DNA of 64,000 nucleotides, taken from Alcanivorax sp. 1008. Lineage in GTDB: Bacteria; Pseudomonadota; Gammaproteobacteria; Pseudomonadales; Alcanivoracaceae. Made by a program: the position numbers and the translations under genes. The stretch covers positions 1 to 64,000 of the forward strand of contig NZ_JAFMPS010000009.1 of the NCBI RefSeq assembly GCF_020667895.1. The letters are read 5' to 3'. The notes under the pieces are model-generated. The model saw only the letters and a list, made by a program, of their open reading frames with translations, ran no database searches and had not been told where the DNA came from. Below, one piece after another: positions 26,991 through 35,732 of the stretch; position 1 is the first letter of the stretch, and each line of letters starts with the position of its first letter.

Positions 26991-27908
26991 ATGCATACCG
27001 CCACCACCCAAGTTCTGTCTAACGGTATCTCCTTGCTGGTGCATAGCTGGGGTGATCCGGGCAATACGCCGCTGCTGTTGGTGCATGGCTACCCGGACAA
27101 CCACCGGGTCTGGCAGCCGGTGGCTGAGCGGCTGGCGGATCGTTTCTATGTGATTGCCTACGATGTGCGCGGTGCCGGTGGTTCCGATGTGCCGGTCAAG
27201 CTGTCGGATTACCGCATGGAGCAACTATCGCGAGATCTGCTGGCGGTGGTTGATGCATTAATTCCCGGACGCCAGTTTCATCTGGCGGGCCACGACTGGG
27301 GTTCGATTCAAAGTTGGGAGTCGGTTACTACTGAGCCTCTCAAATCGCGCATCCTGTCATTTACCACTATCTCCGGGCCGAGCCTCGACCATATGGGCTA
27401 TTGGATGCGTAAACGCTTTACCAGTTTGTCCTGGCGTGAGCAGCGCAAGGCGCTCAGGCAGCTGGTGTCATCCTGGTACATCATGTTTTTTCAGTTGCCG
27501 GTGATTCCACCGCTGTCGTGGAGGCTTGGACTGGGCAAGTGGTGGCCAACCTATCTGGAGAAGCGTGAAGGTGTGTGCGAAGCGGCGGTAAACCCCACCC
27601 AAGCCAAGGACGGTCAGTATGGTGTCAACCTTTATCGGGCTAACTTCCAGTCCAAGCTGCTAAACCCGCAACCTCGCTACGCAGCAGCTCCAGTACAACT
27701 GATTGTGCCAACTGGTGATAATTACGTCGGCACCCAGCTGTTCGAAGACTTGCATGAATGGGTGCCGCAATTGTACCGCCGTGACATCGATGCCAATCAC
27801 TGGGTGCCGCTCAGTCATGCGGACATTATTGCCCGTTGGATTGCCGAGTTCGCCGAAGCGGTGGATGCGGGCAAACTGTCCCAATGGAGTGCGGCGCACC
27901 TTAAATGA
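26991..27908 (+). CDS. Alpha/beta-hydrolase (epoxide hydrolase-like)
   Basis: This 305-residue alpha/beta hydrolase has the oxyanion motif HGYPDN, the nucleophile region AGHDWGSIQSWE (aspartate in a G-H-D-W-G-S elbow, as in epoxide hydrolases and haloalkane dehalogenases) and the C-terminal histidine in DANHWVPLSHAD. ATG 26991 is chosen with GAGG at 26982-26985; the frame opens at 26949 without homology. An aspartate nucleophile argues against an ordinary lipase. The 3' end overlaps the convergent START-domain gene by eight bases. Confidence 0.83.
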   Translation: MHTATTQVLSNGISLLVHSWGDPGNTPLLLVHGYPDNHRVWQPVAERLADRFYVIAYDVRGAGGSDVPVKLSDYRMEQLSRDLLAVVDALIPGRQFHLAGHDWGSIQSWESVTTEPLKSRILSFTTISGPSLDHMGYWMRKRFTSLSWREQRKALRQLVSSWYIMFFQLPVIPPLSWRLGLGKWWPTYLEKREGVCEAAVNPTQAKDGQYGVNLYRANFQSKLLNPQPRYAAAPVQLIVPTGDNYVGTQLFEDLHEWVPQLYRRDIDANHWVPLSHADIIARWIAEFAEAVDAGKLSQWSAAHLK

Positions 27909-28593
27909 GAGGGGCACCGCCAGGAAATATCATGCCTTCCGTGCCCGGCAAATGGATGGGCAATTGATCGGCGCTGTCCAGCTGGTAGCGCGGAATCTTC
28001 ATGCGTTCGTGCATTTTCTGCAGTGTGGTTAGCGGCGCGCGGGTAGCTACCAGATTGGCCAGCCACCCCGGGATCATGCCACCGGGATCAACGAAGGTTT
28101 CAAAGGTAATTCGGGTCCAGCCATCGGCTAGTGGTTGCAGAATAAAGCGGTTATCCAAGGCGGGCAGGCGCACGGTGCCGGGTATCTCGTCAATCAGGCC
28201 GTGGGCTGCCACGGTATGCAGTACGGTGGTCAGGGTTTGCGGGTCTTGAGTGATCTTGGTGCGAGCGACGCCATCTCGGTCGGACACCGGCCATATTCCC
28301 TTGATGTGGATATAGGCAATATCGTCTCCAGCCTCAGGTACCAGCCGGGCGGCATGGCACTGAAAAACCCACTTGGGGAAGTTCTCCACATCGGCCAGCA
28401 CGGCGATTGCCGTCAACATGGGATAGGGCACTTCGATGCGACCGCGAAAGGCATTCAGGGGGTTGCCCTCAACCGGCTTGACCCAGACGTCCACATCAGT
28501 GCGTTCTGTGGCACTGCGTACCTGACGCCATTCACTGGCACTGGCCAGAGCTGGCAACAGAACGAGTAGAGTGATCCAGACGATTTTGCGCAT
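27901..28593 (-). CDS. START-domain lipid-binding periplasmic protein
   Basis: This protein of about 230 residues has a signal peptide (MRKIVWITLLVLLPALASA) and a START-like domain (VEGNPLNAFRGRIEVPYPMLTAIAVLADVENFPKWVFQCHAARLV, then IWPVSDRDGVARTKI). Bacterial START proteins bind hydrophobic ligands, but the ligand is unknown here. ATG 28593 is preferred over ATG 28605 because AGGAAG lies directly before it. It is convergent with the hydrolase gene. Confidence 0.8.
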   Translation of the reverse strand: MRKIVWITLLVLLPALASASEWRQVRSATERTDVDVWVKPVEGNPLNAFRGRIEVPYPMLTAIAVLADVENFPKWVFQCHAARLVPEAGDDIAYIHIKGIWPVSDRDGVARTKITQDPQTLTTVLHTVAAHGLIDEIPGTVRLPALDNRFILQPLADGWTRITFETFVDPGGMIPGWLANLVATRAPLTTLQKMHERMKIPRYQLDSADQLPIHLPGTEGMIFPGGAPLI

Positions 28594-28724
28594 CGGCTTC
28601 CTCATGACTTTTGTTGTTGTGGCTATTCAAACTGCAGCGTGATGGCAGAGAATAACAGCGGTGAGCGGCTATCTCTCGTGCTGAGTAAGCCATTGGAAGA
28701 GGTCTATGTAGGAAAATGCCGCAA

Positions 28725-29156
28725 TCAGGGCCGCCTTTTTGCTCTACCGGCGGTCTTCCCTTCGCTATCCAGTAGAGCCGTGATGATTCTTGCGAGCGCT
28801 TCACGGTTTTCCACGGAAAGTAGTTCGATCATGGTGGCCAGCGCCCGGGCATCGTACTCTGCCGGCTGTTCGCGGGTGGCCTCTTTGGCCGTAGCAGGTG
28901 TGCGGTTGGCATCCCCAAAGCGTAGCCATTCCGGTGATACTTTCAGCCAGCGCGCTAGCACCACCAGCTTTTCTTGAGAGGGAATAGAAGTGCCCTCCAG
29001 CCAGCGCCGCACCGCCTGTGGTGACACCACGGAATCTGGCGACAACACGTTGAACTTGCGTGTTAAAGCCGTTGGGCTGGCCGTAGAAACCCCGGCCTTC
29101 AACAGGGATTGTTGTAAGCGTTCGCTGAACTGAAGTTTTTCAAGATGAGTTGCCAT
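28725..29156 (-). CDS. XRE-type transcriptional regulator
   Basis: This 143-residue protein has an N-terminal helix-turn-helix of the lambda-repressor type (FSERLQQSLLKAG ... VVSPQAVRRWLEGTSIPSQEKLVVLARWLKVSPEWLRFG) and a C-terminal helical tail (ALATMIELLSVENREALARIITALL) suited to dimerisation. A palindrome at 29212-29233 in the divergent promoter region is a candidate operator. The layout resembles phage-repressor-like regulators without the peptidase domain. Confidence 0.85.
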   Translation of the reverse strand: MATHLEKLQFSERLQQSLLKAGVSTASPTALTRKFNVLSPDSVVSPQAVRRWLEGTSIPSQEKLVVLARWLKVSPEWLRFGDANRTPATAKEATREQPAEYDARALATMIELLSVENREALARIITALLDSEGKTAGRAKRRP

Positions 29157-29211
29157 GCCGCTAAAGCTAGCACCGCGGCGATAACTATAAGTTCCGAATT
29201 AAAGTACATAA

Positions 29212-29233
29212 TGGTTACCGTAGATGGTAACCA
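29212..29233. promoter_or_regulatory. Palindromic operator candidate between divergent genes
   Basis: TGGTTACC and GGTAACCA form a perfect 8-bp inverted repeat with a six-base spacer, 56 bp upstream of the XRE gene and 61 bp upstream of the membrane-protein gene. It is a plausible binding site for the XRE regulator. Confidence 0.5.
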
Positions 29234-29293
29234 CTCCCGTGAGCCTGGATGGCCCAGGGGATAAAAGGACTGCAGGCATAAGGAGAGTGCAGA

Positions 29294-29671
29294 GTGACTG
29301 TTTCAGACCGTTCTATGAGCCGCGCTGACCCGGAAAGGGTAATGCGTATTGGTGGCGTAATGATGTTGGTGCTGCTTATGATGCCGCTGGCCTTCTGGCT
29401 GCAGAAAAGTCTGCTGGTTGATAACAGCGTGCCCCGCTGTGATGCGGGTGCTGTGCTGAAGGAGCTTCGTACCCTAACCTCCGTCCGACATCCTCTGGAC
29501 GCCATGGATCCGATCCGAGATATTCACAGCGTCGGTTTTGATGCGCAAATCGGCCACCGCATATGTATGGCAACCTTGGGGCATGGCGCTCATGCACGAC
29601 AGGTGAAGTTTGCTATTAGTCATCGCAACAGCTCCCCGCCGATTTTGCGCGTGGAAGCCGTTAGCGACTGA
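29294..29671 (+). CDS. Single-helix membrane protein, unknown function
   Basis: This 125-residue protein has a membrane helix near the N-terminus (VMMLVLLMMPLAFWL) and a periplasmic part of about 85 residues containing two cysteines (PRCDAG and RICMAT) that could form a disulphide. I do not recognise a family. The start is GTG 29294 with AGGAG at 29281-29285, which supports translation. It is divergent from the XRE regulator and may be controlled by it. Confidence 0.6.
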   Translation: MTVSDRSMSRADPERVMRIGGVMMLVLLMMPLAFWLQKSLLVDNSVPRCDAGAVLKELRTLTSVRHPLDAMDPIRDIHSVGFDAQIGHRICMATLGHGAHARQVKFAISHRNSSPPILRVEAVSD

Positions 29672-29677
29672 GGGCCG

Positions 29678-30424
29678 TCAGGACATTCGACTGATCATCT
29701 TCAGCGGCATATTGCGCATCAGAAAGCCCATGACCGCCCAAGGCCAGCGCGGCACGCTGGCCTCGGCGGACTCCTTTTCAATGGCCTTGACCAGTAACCG
29801 GCATCCGGTTTCAGTGTCCACCATAAATGGGGTGTTTTTCACCTTCTCGTTAATTTCCGAACGGATATAGCCCGGATAAATAGTGCTGACCTTAATTGGC
29901 TTGCCAATCATTTCAGCGCGAATGCCTTCGGTCAGTGATGCTACCCCCGCCTTGGTGGCGGCGTAGGTGGTCAGATTTTTGGGCATGCCACGCATGGCGC
30001 TCATGGACGAGATCATTACCAGGTGGCCATCATTCTGAGCGCGAAAAATCTCCATGGCCGCTTCGCACTGGGCCAGCGCGGCAACAAAATTAGTTTCCGC
30101 AGTTTGCCGGTTGGCCCAAAAGTAGCCGGTGCCAAGGGGCTGGCCCTTGCCCATGCCAGCGTTGACGATAATCCGGTCAATGCCGCTAAACTCTTCGCGA
30201 AACTCACGGAACACCTCGAAAACCTGATCATAATTCAGTACATCCAGCGCCTTGATCGAGACCTTGATGCCGGGATGTTTGCTTTCAAGCTCAAGCTTCA
30301 ACTCCTCAAGTCGATCGGTACGCCGCGCGCATAGCGCCAGATTGCGACCCATGGCTGCAAACTCGCGGGCCATGCCGCGGCCCAAGCCGGAACTGGCGCC
30401 GGTAATCAGAATGGTCTTGCGCAT
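29678..30424 (-). CDS. Short-chain dehydrogenase
   Basis: This 248-residue SDR has the cofactor motif TGASSGLG, R residues after strand 2 (CARRTDR) that favour NADPH, NAGMG and the catalytic YAATK. It is the last gene of a five-gene minus-strand cluster with a histidine phosphatase, an APH-type kinase, another SDR and an acyl-CoA dehydrogenase, all apparently for acyl-CoA or lipid metabolism. The substrate is unknown. Confidence 0.85.
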   Translation of the reverse strand: MRKTILITGASSGLGRGMAREFAAMGRNLALCARRTDRLEELKLELESKHPGIKVSIKALDVLNYDQVFEVFREFREEFSGIDRIIVNAGMGKGQPLGTGYFWANRQTAETNFVAALAQCEAAMEIFRAQNDGHLVMISSMSAMRGMPKNLTTYAATKAGVASLTEGIRAEMIGKPIKVSTIYPGYIRSEINEKVKNTPFMVDTETGCRLLVKAIEKESAEASVPRWPWAVMGFLMRNMPLKMISRMS

Positions 30425-30436
30425 TGTTGTCTCCTG

Positions 30437-31123
30437 TTAGCGATAGGTAAGCAGGCGACGATGTTCGCCTTCGAAATGTCCATGGTCGTTAAAGGTGCTC
30501 AAATGCATGCCGCGGCGACCAACCACAATCTTGGTTACCGACGCATTAGCCACCACCCGGTTGAGTTTGCGCCATTCGCCGTCCGGCATATTCCATAGTC
30601 TTTTCACGGTGGCACAAATGGCACCACCAGATGTGAAGACCATGGTGCTGTCCACCTGATAGTTAACGATGCTATTCAGTGATTCGTCTATTCGCTGACG
30701 GAACATGGGCCAGGTTTCTTTGTATTCGTTGTCGTGTACACCGGACACCCAGCGATCCAGAGCCTGCTCAAAGAATTCCTGAAAGGCATCCTTTGGTCGC
30801 AGCGTGCGAGCCATGTCTGCCATCATATAGGTGCGACTCTTATATTTAGGGTTCTGGCGAATGATCAGCTCCTGATGATCGTATTCATTCCAGCCCGGGT
30901 CGACGCGCCACTCTGGGGATAATCCCATATGAGTCAAGACATGCTCGGCAGTTTGCTTATGTCTACGCATATTGCCGGCAACAATCATGTCTGGCCGACC
31001 GATGCGCTTTAGTAACACACCGCCAAGGTGCTGTGATTGTGCAATGCCGGTGGCGGAAAGTTCGTCATAGTCAGTTTTTCCCCATGACGCCTGACCATGA
31101 CGAATCAAATATATCACTGCCAT
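30437..31123 (-). CDS. Histidine phosphatase (phosphoglycerate mutase-like)
   Basis: This 228-residue member of the histidine phosphatase superfamily has the catalytic RHG motif at the start (LIRHGQASWG), a second arginine in NMRRHKQTAEH and the second histidine region replaced by TSGGAIC. In the usual family that position is often GHG or SHG, so the second catalytic histidine is not obvious here. It begins two bases from the APH-kinase stop. A phosphatase beside an acyl-CoA kinase is suggestive, but its substrate is not known. Confidence 0.8.
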   Translation of the reverse strand: MAVIYLIRHGQASWGKTDYDELSATGIAQSQHLGGVLLKRIGRPDMIVAGNMRRHKQTAEHVLTHMGLSPEWRVDPGWNEYDHQELIIRQNPKYKSRTYMMADMARTLRPKDAFQEFFEQALDRWVSGVHDNEYKETWPMFRQRIDESLNSIVNYQVDSTMVFTSGGAICATVKRLWNMPDGEWRKLNRVVANASVTKIVVGRRGMHLSTFNDHGHFEGEHRRLLTYR

Positions 31124-31124
31124 A

Positions 31125-32198
31125 TTAGCGCTTGCCCTTGATGACTTTCTTGCAGGTGTGCTGCAGGTAGTGATTAAACAGCCAGAAATGCTTGAATGCA
31201 GGGTTACGCGTCTGTTTGTGATGATAGCGGTAGTAGATTTGCTGCACGATCACCGCCAGACGGAAGAGTCCATAAACTTCATAAAAGGTCCAGTTATCTG
31301 CTTTTAGATTCATTTTGTCGCAGTAGTAGTCCACCACTTCGCGACGAGTAAGCATACCGGGCAGGTGGGTTGGCTGCCTACGCAACAGGGTATTGATGCG
31401 ATCATCATCCGCCTGCACCCAATAGGCCAGTGTGTTGCCGAGGTCCATCAAAGGATCACCCAGCGTCGCCATCTCCCAGTCCAGTACGCCGATAATATTT
31501 TGTGGGTCATCCGCATCCAGTACAAGATTATCCATGCGGTAGTCGTTATGAATGATTACCGTGCCGACATCGTCCGGCATATTGGCATGAAGCCAGTTGC
31601 GTACACTTGTCCAGCCTGGAACATTCCAGGTTTTCGATTTTTCGTAACGATCAGACCAGCCCGTAATCTGTCGCTTGACGTAGCCGCCGCCCTTGCCAAT
31701 ATGCTCGAGTCCGGCTGCTTGGTAATCTACTTGATGTAGCTCGATCAGCTTGTCGATTACGCCATGACATAGCTGTCGGGTCTGCCCTTCGCTGAGGGCT
31801 AGCTCCTTTGGTAAATTGGCCCGAGGAATAATCCCCTTGATGCGATCCATGACATAGAAATCACAACCCATCACCGCGCTGTCTTCGCATAGTGCCACCA
31901 TGGTGGGCACCGCTGGGTAAACTGGTTTCAGAGATTGTTGGATACGAAACTCGCGCGCCATATCGTGAGCGCCTTTTGCCTTATGGCCAAACGGCGGGCG
32001 GCGCAGGATCAGATCCCGCTCCGGGTAGCTGAGCATATAGGTGAGATTGGAGGCGCCGCCAGAAAACTGTTTGATTGTCGGCTCGCCTTGCAGGGAAGGC
32101 AGTTGTTGTTTGAGCCAATCGTCCATGGCGGAAACATCAAAGCGTTCCTCTTCTCGAACTTCGCGAGGTTTATCCAGCAGCGCCTCATTGCCGGCCAT
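31125..32198 (-). CDS. APH-family phosphotransferase (ACAD10/11 kinase-domain type)
   Basis: This 357-residue kinase-fold protein has GGASNLTY and LILRRPP in the N-lobe, the catalytic loop IIHNDYRMDNLVLD (N replaces the usual R/G of HRD/HGD) and GVLDWEMATLGDPLMDLG for metal binding. The sequence is the type fused to acyl-CoA dehydrogenase in mammalian ACAD10/11. It starts at ATG 32198, one base from the stop of the SDR gene, with GGAGAAG upstream. Phosphorylation of hydroxyacyl-CoA is the likely job; aminoglycoside resistance is not. Confidence 0.83.
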   Translation of the reverse strand: MAGNEALLDKPREVREEERFDVSAMDDWLKQQLPSLQGEPTIKQFSGGASNLTYMLSYPERDLILRRPPFGHKAKGAHDMAREFRIQQSLKPVYPAVPTMVALCEDSAVMGCDFYVMDRIKGIIPRANLPKELALSEGQTRQLCHGVIDKLIELHQVDYQAAGLEHIGKGGGYVKRQITGWSDRYEKSKTWNVPGWTSVRNWLHANMPDDVGTVIIHNDYRMDNLVLDADDPQNIIGVLDWEMATLGDPLMDLGNTLAYWVQADDDRINTLLRRQPTHLPGMLTRREVVDYYCDKMNLKADNWTFYEVYGLFRLAVIVQQIYYRYHHKQTRNPAFKHFWLFNHYLQHTCKKVIKGKR

Positions 32199-32199
32199 G

Positions 32200-33006
32200 T
32201 TACTTCTCCAGCTTCTTGTAAAAACGTCGGCCGGAGTCGGCCAATCCATAGTTATACAGCGCGGGGACGTAACGCTTGATCAGCGCCAGTGCTTTGCCCT
32301 CAGTATGTGGCAGCTCAAGGAAGCGTTGCTTCTGTTGCGCCCGAACAATTTTTGCGGCCACTTGCTCCGCCGAAAGCTTGCCCCCGGATAATAGCTTTCT
32401 CACGGTCTGATCCATGCCTGCCTCCGGCGTGCGCATGCTCTCTGCCAGATTGGTCTGGAAAAAGCTCGGACAAACCACAGTGGTATGAATGCCATAGGGT
32501 GTCAGTTCGTGGCGAAGCGTTTCGGACAGAGACACCACGCCGGCCTTGGTGACATTGTAGGAGCTCATGGTCGGCGCATTGGCCACCGCTGCGAGAGATG
32601 CGATATTGACGATGTGGCCGCTCTTCTGCTTCTTGAACAGGGGAACAAAAGTACGGCAGCCGCGGATGACACCTTTCAGATTGATGTCGATAATCCAGTC
32701 CCAGTCTTCCATGCTTATCTTGTCGATTCTGCCGCCCGCGGCCACGCCTGCGTTGTTAACCAGTACGTCCAGTCCGTCCCAGTTTTCTATGGTCCACTCA
32801 AGCAGCGTATTCCAGTCTTCATCAATTGTGGTATTTGCCTTGACGAAATGCACATCGCCTAATGGGCGTAGCTCGAACTCTGCCTCGTTGCCGCGCTGTT
32901 CATTGATGTCGGTGATCAAAACCCGCGCACCAATTTTCAGATATTGCTTGGCCATCTCTTTGCCGAGGCCCGAGGCGCCGCCGGTAATCAGAACACGTTG
33001 CGACAT
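32200..33006 (-). CDS. Short-chain dehydrogenase
   Basis: This 268-residue SDR has TGGASGLG, the acidic D after strand 2 (ITDINEQRG, NAD preference), NNAGVA and the catalytic YNVTK. ATG 33006 is chosen for GGAGAAC upstream; the frame runs 12 codons further without homology. It lies between an acyl-CoA dehydrogenase and a kinase gene in the same direction. A stem-loop at 33048-33080 separates it from the acyl-CoA dehydrogenase. Confidence 0.85.
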   Translation of the reverse strand: MSQRVLITGGASGLGKEMAKQYLKIGARVLITDINEQRGNEAEFELRPLGDVHFVKANTTIDEDWNTLLEWTIENWDGLDVLVNNAGVAAGGRIDKISMEDWDWIIDINLKGVIRGCRTFVPLFKKQKSGHIVNIASLAAVANAPTMSSYNVTKAGVVSLSETLRHELTPYGIHTTVVCPSFFQTNLAESMRTPEAGMDQTVRKLLSGGKLSAEQVAAKIVRAQQKQRFLELPHTEGKALALIKRYVPALYNYGLADSGRRFYKKLEK

Positions 33007-33047
33007 TTTTTGTTCTCCATGAAAAGAAATTCGAAAAGGCAAAACGT

Positions 33048-33080
33048 CTGAGAGCGATCCCGCTACAGAATCGCTCTCAG
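33048..33080 (-). terminator. Attenuator-like hairpin between two cluster genes
   Basis: CTGAGAGCGAT and ATCGCTCTCAG form a perfect 11-bp stem with an 11-base loop. On the minus strand it is followed by ACGTTTTGCCTTTT, so it may terminate part of the transcripts after the acyl-CoA dehydrogenase gene. Confidence 0.55.
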
Positions 33081-33100
33081 AGGCCAGCTGCTATAGCCGA

Positions 33101-34309
33101 TCAGTTCTTGTACTTCATCAACTCAAATTTCGCAATCAGGCCACGATGCACTTCATCTGGCCCGTCAGCAAGGCGCAGCGCGCGCGCTGCGGTCCATGCT
33201 GCCGCTAGCGGAAAGTCCTGACTCATGCCGCCGCCACCATGGATCTGCATGGCCATATCGACGACCTTTTGTGCCACGTTAGGGCAGATTACCTTGATCT
33301 GCGATATCTCGCTCATGGCTGCGAACACGCCCTTGTTGTCAATTAGCCAGGCGGCCTTGAGTACCAGTAGGCGAGCCTGCTCGATCATGATCCGTGCTTC
33401 GGCAATGCGCTCGCGGTTGCCACCCAGATTAACCAGCGGCTTACCAAAGGCCACTCGCTCGGTGCCGCGCTTGCACATCAACTCCAGCGCCAGCTCTGAC
33501 AAGCCGATCAGTCGCATGCAGTGATGAATGCGGCCCGGCCCAAGGCGCCCCTGGGCAATTTCAAAACCACGGCCGGGGCCAGCTATGATGGAGCTCTTCG
33601 GCAGGCGGACATTGGTGAACTCTACTTCGCCGTGGCCGTAGGGCTCGTCATACATGCCCATGGCGGTGAGCATTCGGGTGACTTTAACTCCGGGGGTGTC
33701 GCGCGGCACCAGCACCATTGAATGCTGGGCGTGACGACCCGCAGTCGGGTCGGTCAGGCCCATAAAGATCAGCACCTTGCAATTCGGGTGGCCAATACCG
33801 GTGCTCCACCATTTGGTGCCGTTCAGTACCACCTCGTCGCCGTCAATCTTCGCTGTTGCCGCCATATTGGTAGCATCGGATGAGGCAACACCCGGTTCGG
33901 TCATGCAAAAAGCAGAGCGGATTTCGCCCGCCAGCAGCGGGGTGAGCCACTGGGTCTTTTGCTCTTCATTGCCGTAGTGATACAGCACTTCCATATTGCC
34001 GGTGTCCGGCGCGTTGCAGTTAAAGATCTCCGGGGCAATCGCGGAGCGCCCGGTCAGTTCCGCCACTGAGGCATAGTCGGTCACCGACAGACCGGCGCCG
34101 AGCTTGTCGTCCGGCAAGAACATATTCCACAGGCCTTCGGCTTTGGCCTTGGCTTTCAGTTGTTCGATGAGTGGTAGCACCACCCATTTGTTGTCCAGAC
34201 TCTGCAGCTCCTGGTGATAGGCCTCCTCAGCCGGGGTGACGTGCTCGTCCATAAAGCGTTTTACGCGGTCGTAATAGTCCTGGGCTTTCGGGGAAAGGCT
34301 GAATTCCAT
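33101..34309 (-). CDS. Acyl-CoA dehydrogenase
   Basis: This 402-residue flavoprotein of the acyl-CoA dehydrogenase family has AFCMTEPGVASSDATN and WWSTGIGHP near the flavin, and MAMQIHGGGGMSQDFPLAAAWTAARALRLADGPDEVH at the C-terminus, the pattern of ACAD10/11-like enzymes. ATG 34309 has GGAGACC just upstream. It is the first gene of the minus-strand cluster and is divergent from a LysR regulator, which probably controls it. The acyl chain it acts on is not evident. Confidence 0.9.
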   Translation of the reverse strand: MEFSLSPKAQDYYDRVKRFMDEHVTPAEEAYHQELQSLDNKWVVLPLIEQLKAKAKAEGLWNMFLPDDKLGAGLSVTDYASVAELTGRSAIAPEIFNCNAPDTGNMEVLYHYGNEEQKTQWLTPLLAGEIRSAFCMTEPGVASSDATNMAATAKIDGDEVVLNGTKWWSTGIGHPNCKVLIFMGLTDPTAGRHAQHSMVLVPRDTPGVKVTRMLTAMGMYDEPYGHGEVEFTNVRLPKSSIIAGPGRGFEIAQGRLGPGRIHHCMRLIGLSELALELMCKRGTERVAFGKPLVNLGGNRERIAEARIMIEQARLLVLKAAWLIDNKGVFAAMSEISQIKVICPNVAQKVVDMAMQIHGGGGMSQDFPLAAAWTAARALRLADGPDEVHRGLIAKFELMKYKN

Positions 34310-34385
34310 GGTGGTCTCCGCATGGCTGCTGGCTTGGTCAGTGACAGTTGTTCCAGTGAGACTCAGTCTATGGCAGGCTCTACCC

Positions 34386-34400
34386 ATTCATCCAATGAAT
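34386..34400. promoter_or_regulatory. LysR-type binding box
   Basis: ATTCATCCAATGAAT is a perfect 15-bp palindrome of the T-N11-A form. It lies 18 bp before the LysR gene and 77 bp before the divergent acyl-CoA dehydrogenase gene, where a LysR regulator would bind to control both. Confidence 0.65.
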
Positions 34401-34417
34401 AGTATTTATTACCATCT

Positions 34418-35320
34418 ATGCATGACGCGAATATATCCAGAATCGACCTGAACCTGTTTGTGGTTTTCGATGCCATCGTCCGCGAGGGCAGCATCAGCGC
34501 CGCTGCGCGCAGCCTGAACCTGACCCAGCCGGCGGTCAGCCACGCACTGGCTCGACTACGCGACCGCCTTGATGATGAGCTGTTCGTGCGGCGGGGCCGG
34601 CAGATGGCCCCCACCGCCAAGGCGCGCAGCCTGATCGGCCCGGTACGTGAAGCACTCACAGGGCTACAGGCCTGCCTGTCCAGCGGACCCGCTTTTGACC
34701 CCGCCTCCGCCCGTCGCACCTTCGTGCTGGGTCTGCGCGATGGTCTCGAGGCCTGCGTGCTGCCACCTCTAATGCACAAGCTGATGGCGGACGCGGCGGG
34801 TATTGAGGTGCAGTCGCTCACCGTATCCCGCCGCGACACCCTGCGCGAACTTGCCGCTGGCCGCCTTGATTTGGCCATGGACGTGCAGCTGCCGGTGTCC
34901 GGTGATATCTGCCAGCTGCCGTTAGTCCAGTCCCCGCTGGTAGTGCTAATGCGACAAGGACACCTGTTGGCTGGTAAGGCCATGGCTCTGACTGACTACC
35001 TCGGCGCAGGCCATGTGCTCGTGTCATCGCGTCGTCGTGGCCCCGGGCTGGAGGACTTTGGTCTGGCACAGGCCGGCCACCAAAGGACAATCACTCTGCG
35101 CTGCCAGCACTATCAGGCAGCGATGGAAGTGGTAGCGGCGACGGATCTAATGCTGACCTTGCCGGCGGTGCTAGCTGAGCAGCTTGCGGGTGAGCGGTTT
35201 GTATCGGCTGCGTTGCCACTGCAAATACCACCCATGGAAATGCACCTGTATTGGCACCGAGATTTGGATGGCGATCCGGGACATCGATGGTTGCGGGGAC
35301 TATTGCTGGCTGGGCGCTAG
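34418..35320 (+). CDS. LysR-family transcriptional regulator
   Basis: This 300-residue regulator has an N-terminal winged helix (LNLFVVFDAIVREGSISAAARSLNLTQPAVSHALARLRDRLDDELFVRRGRQM) and a periplasmic-binding-protein-like effector domain. It is divergent from the acyl-CoA dehydrogenase cluster with a palindromic T-N11-A box between, the normal layout of a LysR regulator and its target. The effector is presumably an acyl-CoA-related compound, by inference from the targets. Confidence 0.9.
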   Translation: MHDANISRIDLNLFVVFDAIVREGSISAAARSLNLTQPAVSHALARLRDRLDDELFVRRGRQMAPTAKARSLIGPVREALTGLQACLSSGPAFDPASARRTFVLGLRDGLEACVLPPLMHKLMADAAGIEVQSLTVSRRDTLRELAAGRLDLAMDVQLPVSGDICQLPLVQSPLVVLMRQGHLLAGKAMALTDYLGAGHVLVSSRRRGPGLEDFGLAQAGHQRTITLRCQHYQAAMEVVAATDLMLTLPAVLAEQLAGERFVSAALPLQIPPMEMHLYWHRDLDGDPGHRWLRGLLLAGR

Positions 35321-35430
35321 CGCGCTGGCTGACTGCAGGTGAACTATATAAATTGGCAGGTCAGATTATATTATTGTTTGGAATGGTCACTATTGTGGTG
35401 TTGGCTATAAAAACAGGTGGAGGAGATGGA

Positions 35431-35622
35431 ATGAAAAATAAGTATATTGGAATCATATTTATTATTGCCGGGGCTATTTTGATGTACTGGGGCTACGATG
35501 TGTTTAACTCCGCAGGTTCGAAAATAAGCCGTGCTTTGAATAGTGGCGCTCCGATCGAAGCTTGGGCTGGCATGATAGGTGGAGCGATTTGCCTGGTCTT
35601 TGGAATATTCAAGGTGAAATAG
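35431..35622 (+). CDS. DUF3185 small membrane protein
   Basis: This 63-residue protein has two membrane helices (YIGIIFIIAGAILMYWGYDV and AWAGMIGGAICLVFGIFKV) joined by a short polar loop with the SKISRALNSGAP motif, as in DUF3185 proteins. The start ATG 35431 follows GGAGGAG. The frame is open back into the LysR gene, but that part is not protein-like. It is the first gene of an AT-richer patch. Its role is unknown. Confidence 0.8.
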   Translation: MKNKYIGIIFIIAGAILMYWGYDVFNSAGSKISRALNSGAPIEAWAGMIGGAICLVFGIFKVK

Positions 35623-35732
35623 GAATGTCTGCTGCCCGGTCCTCTCTGGTGGGGCGACCCCACGCGGATTATTAGTGACTCATCAGCATGCTTTGCCTGC
35701 CCATTAGATAGACCAAGTACAAGGCCAATCAC

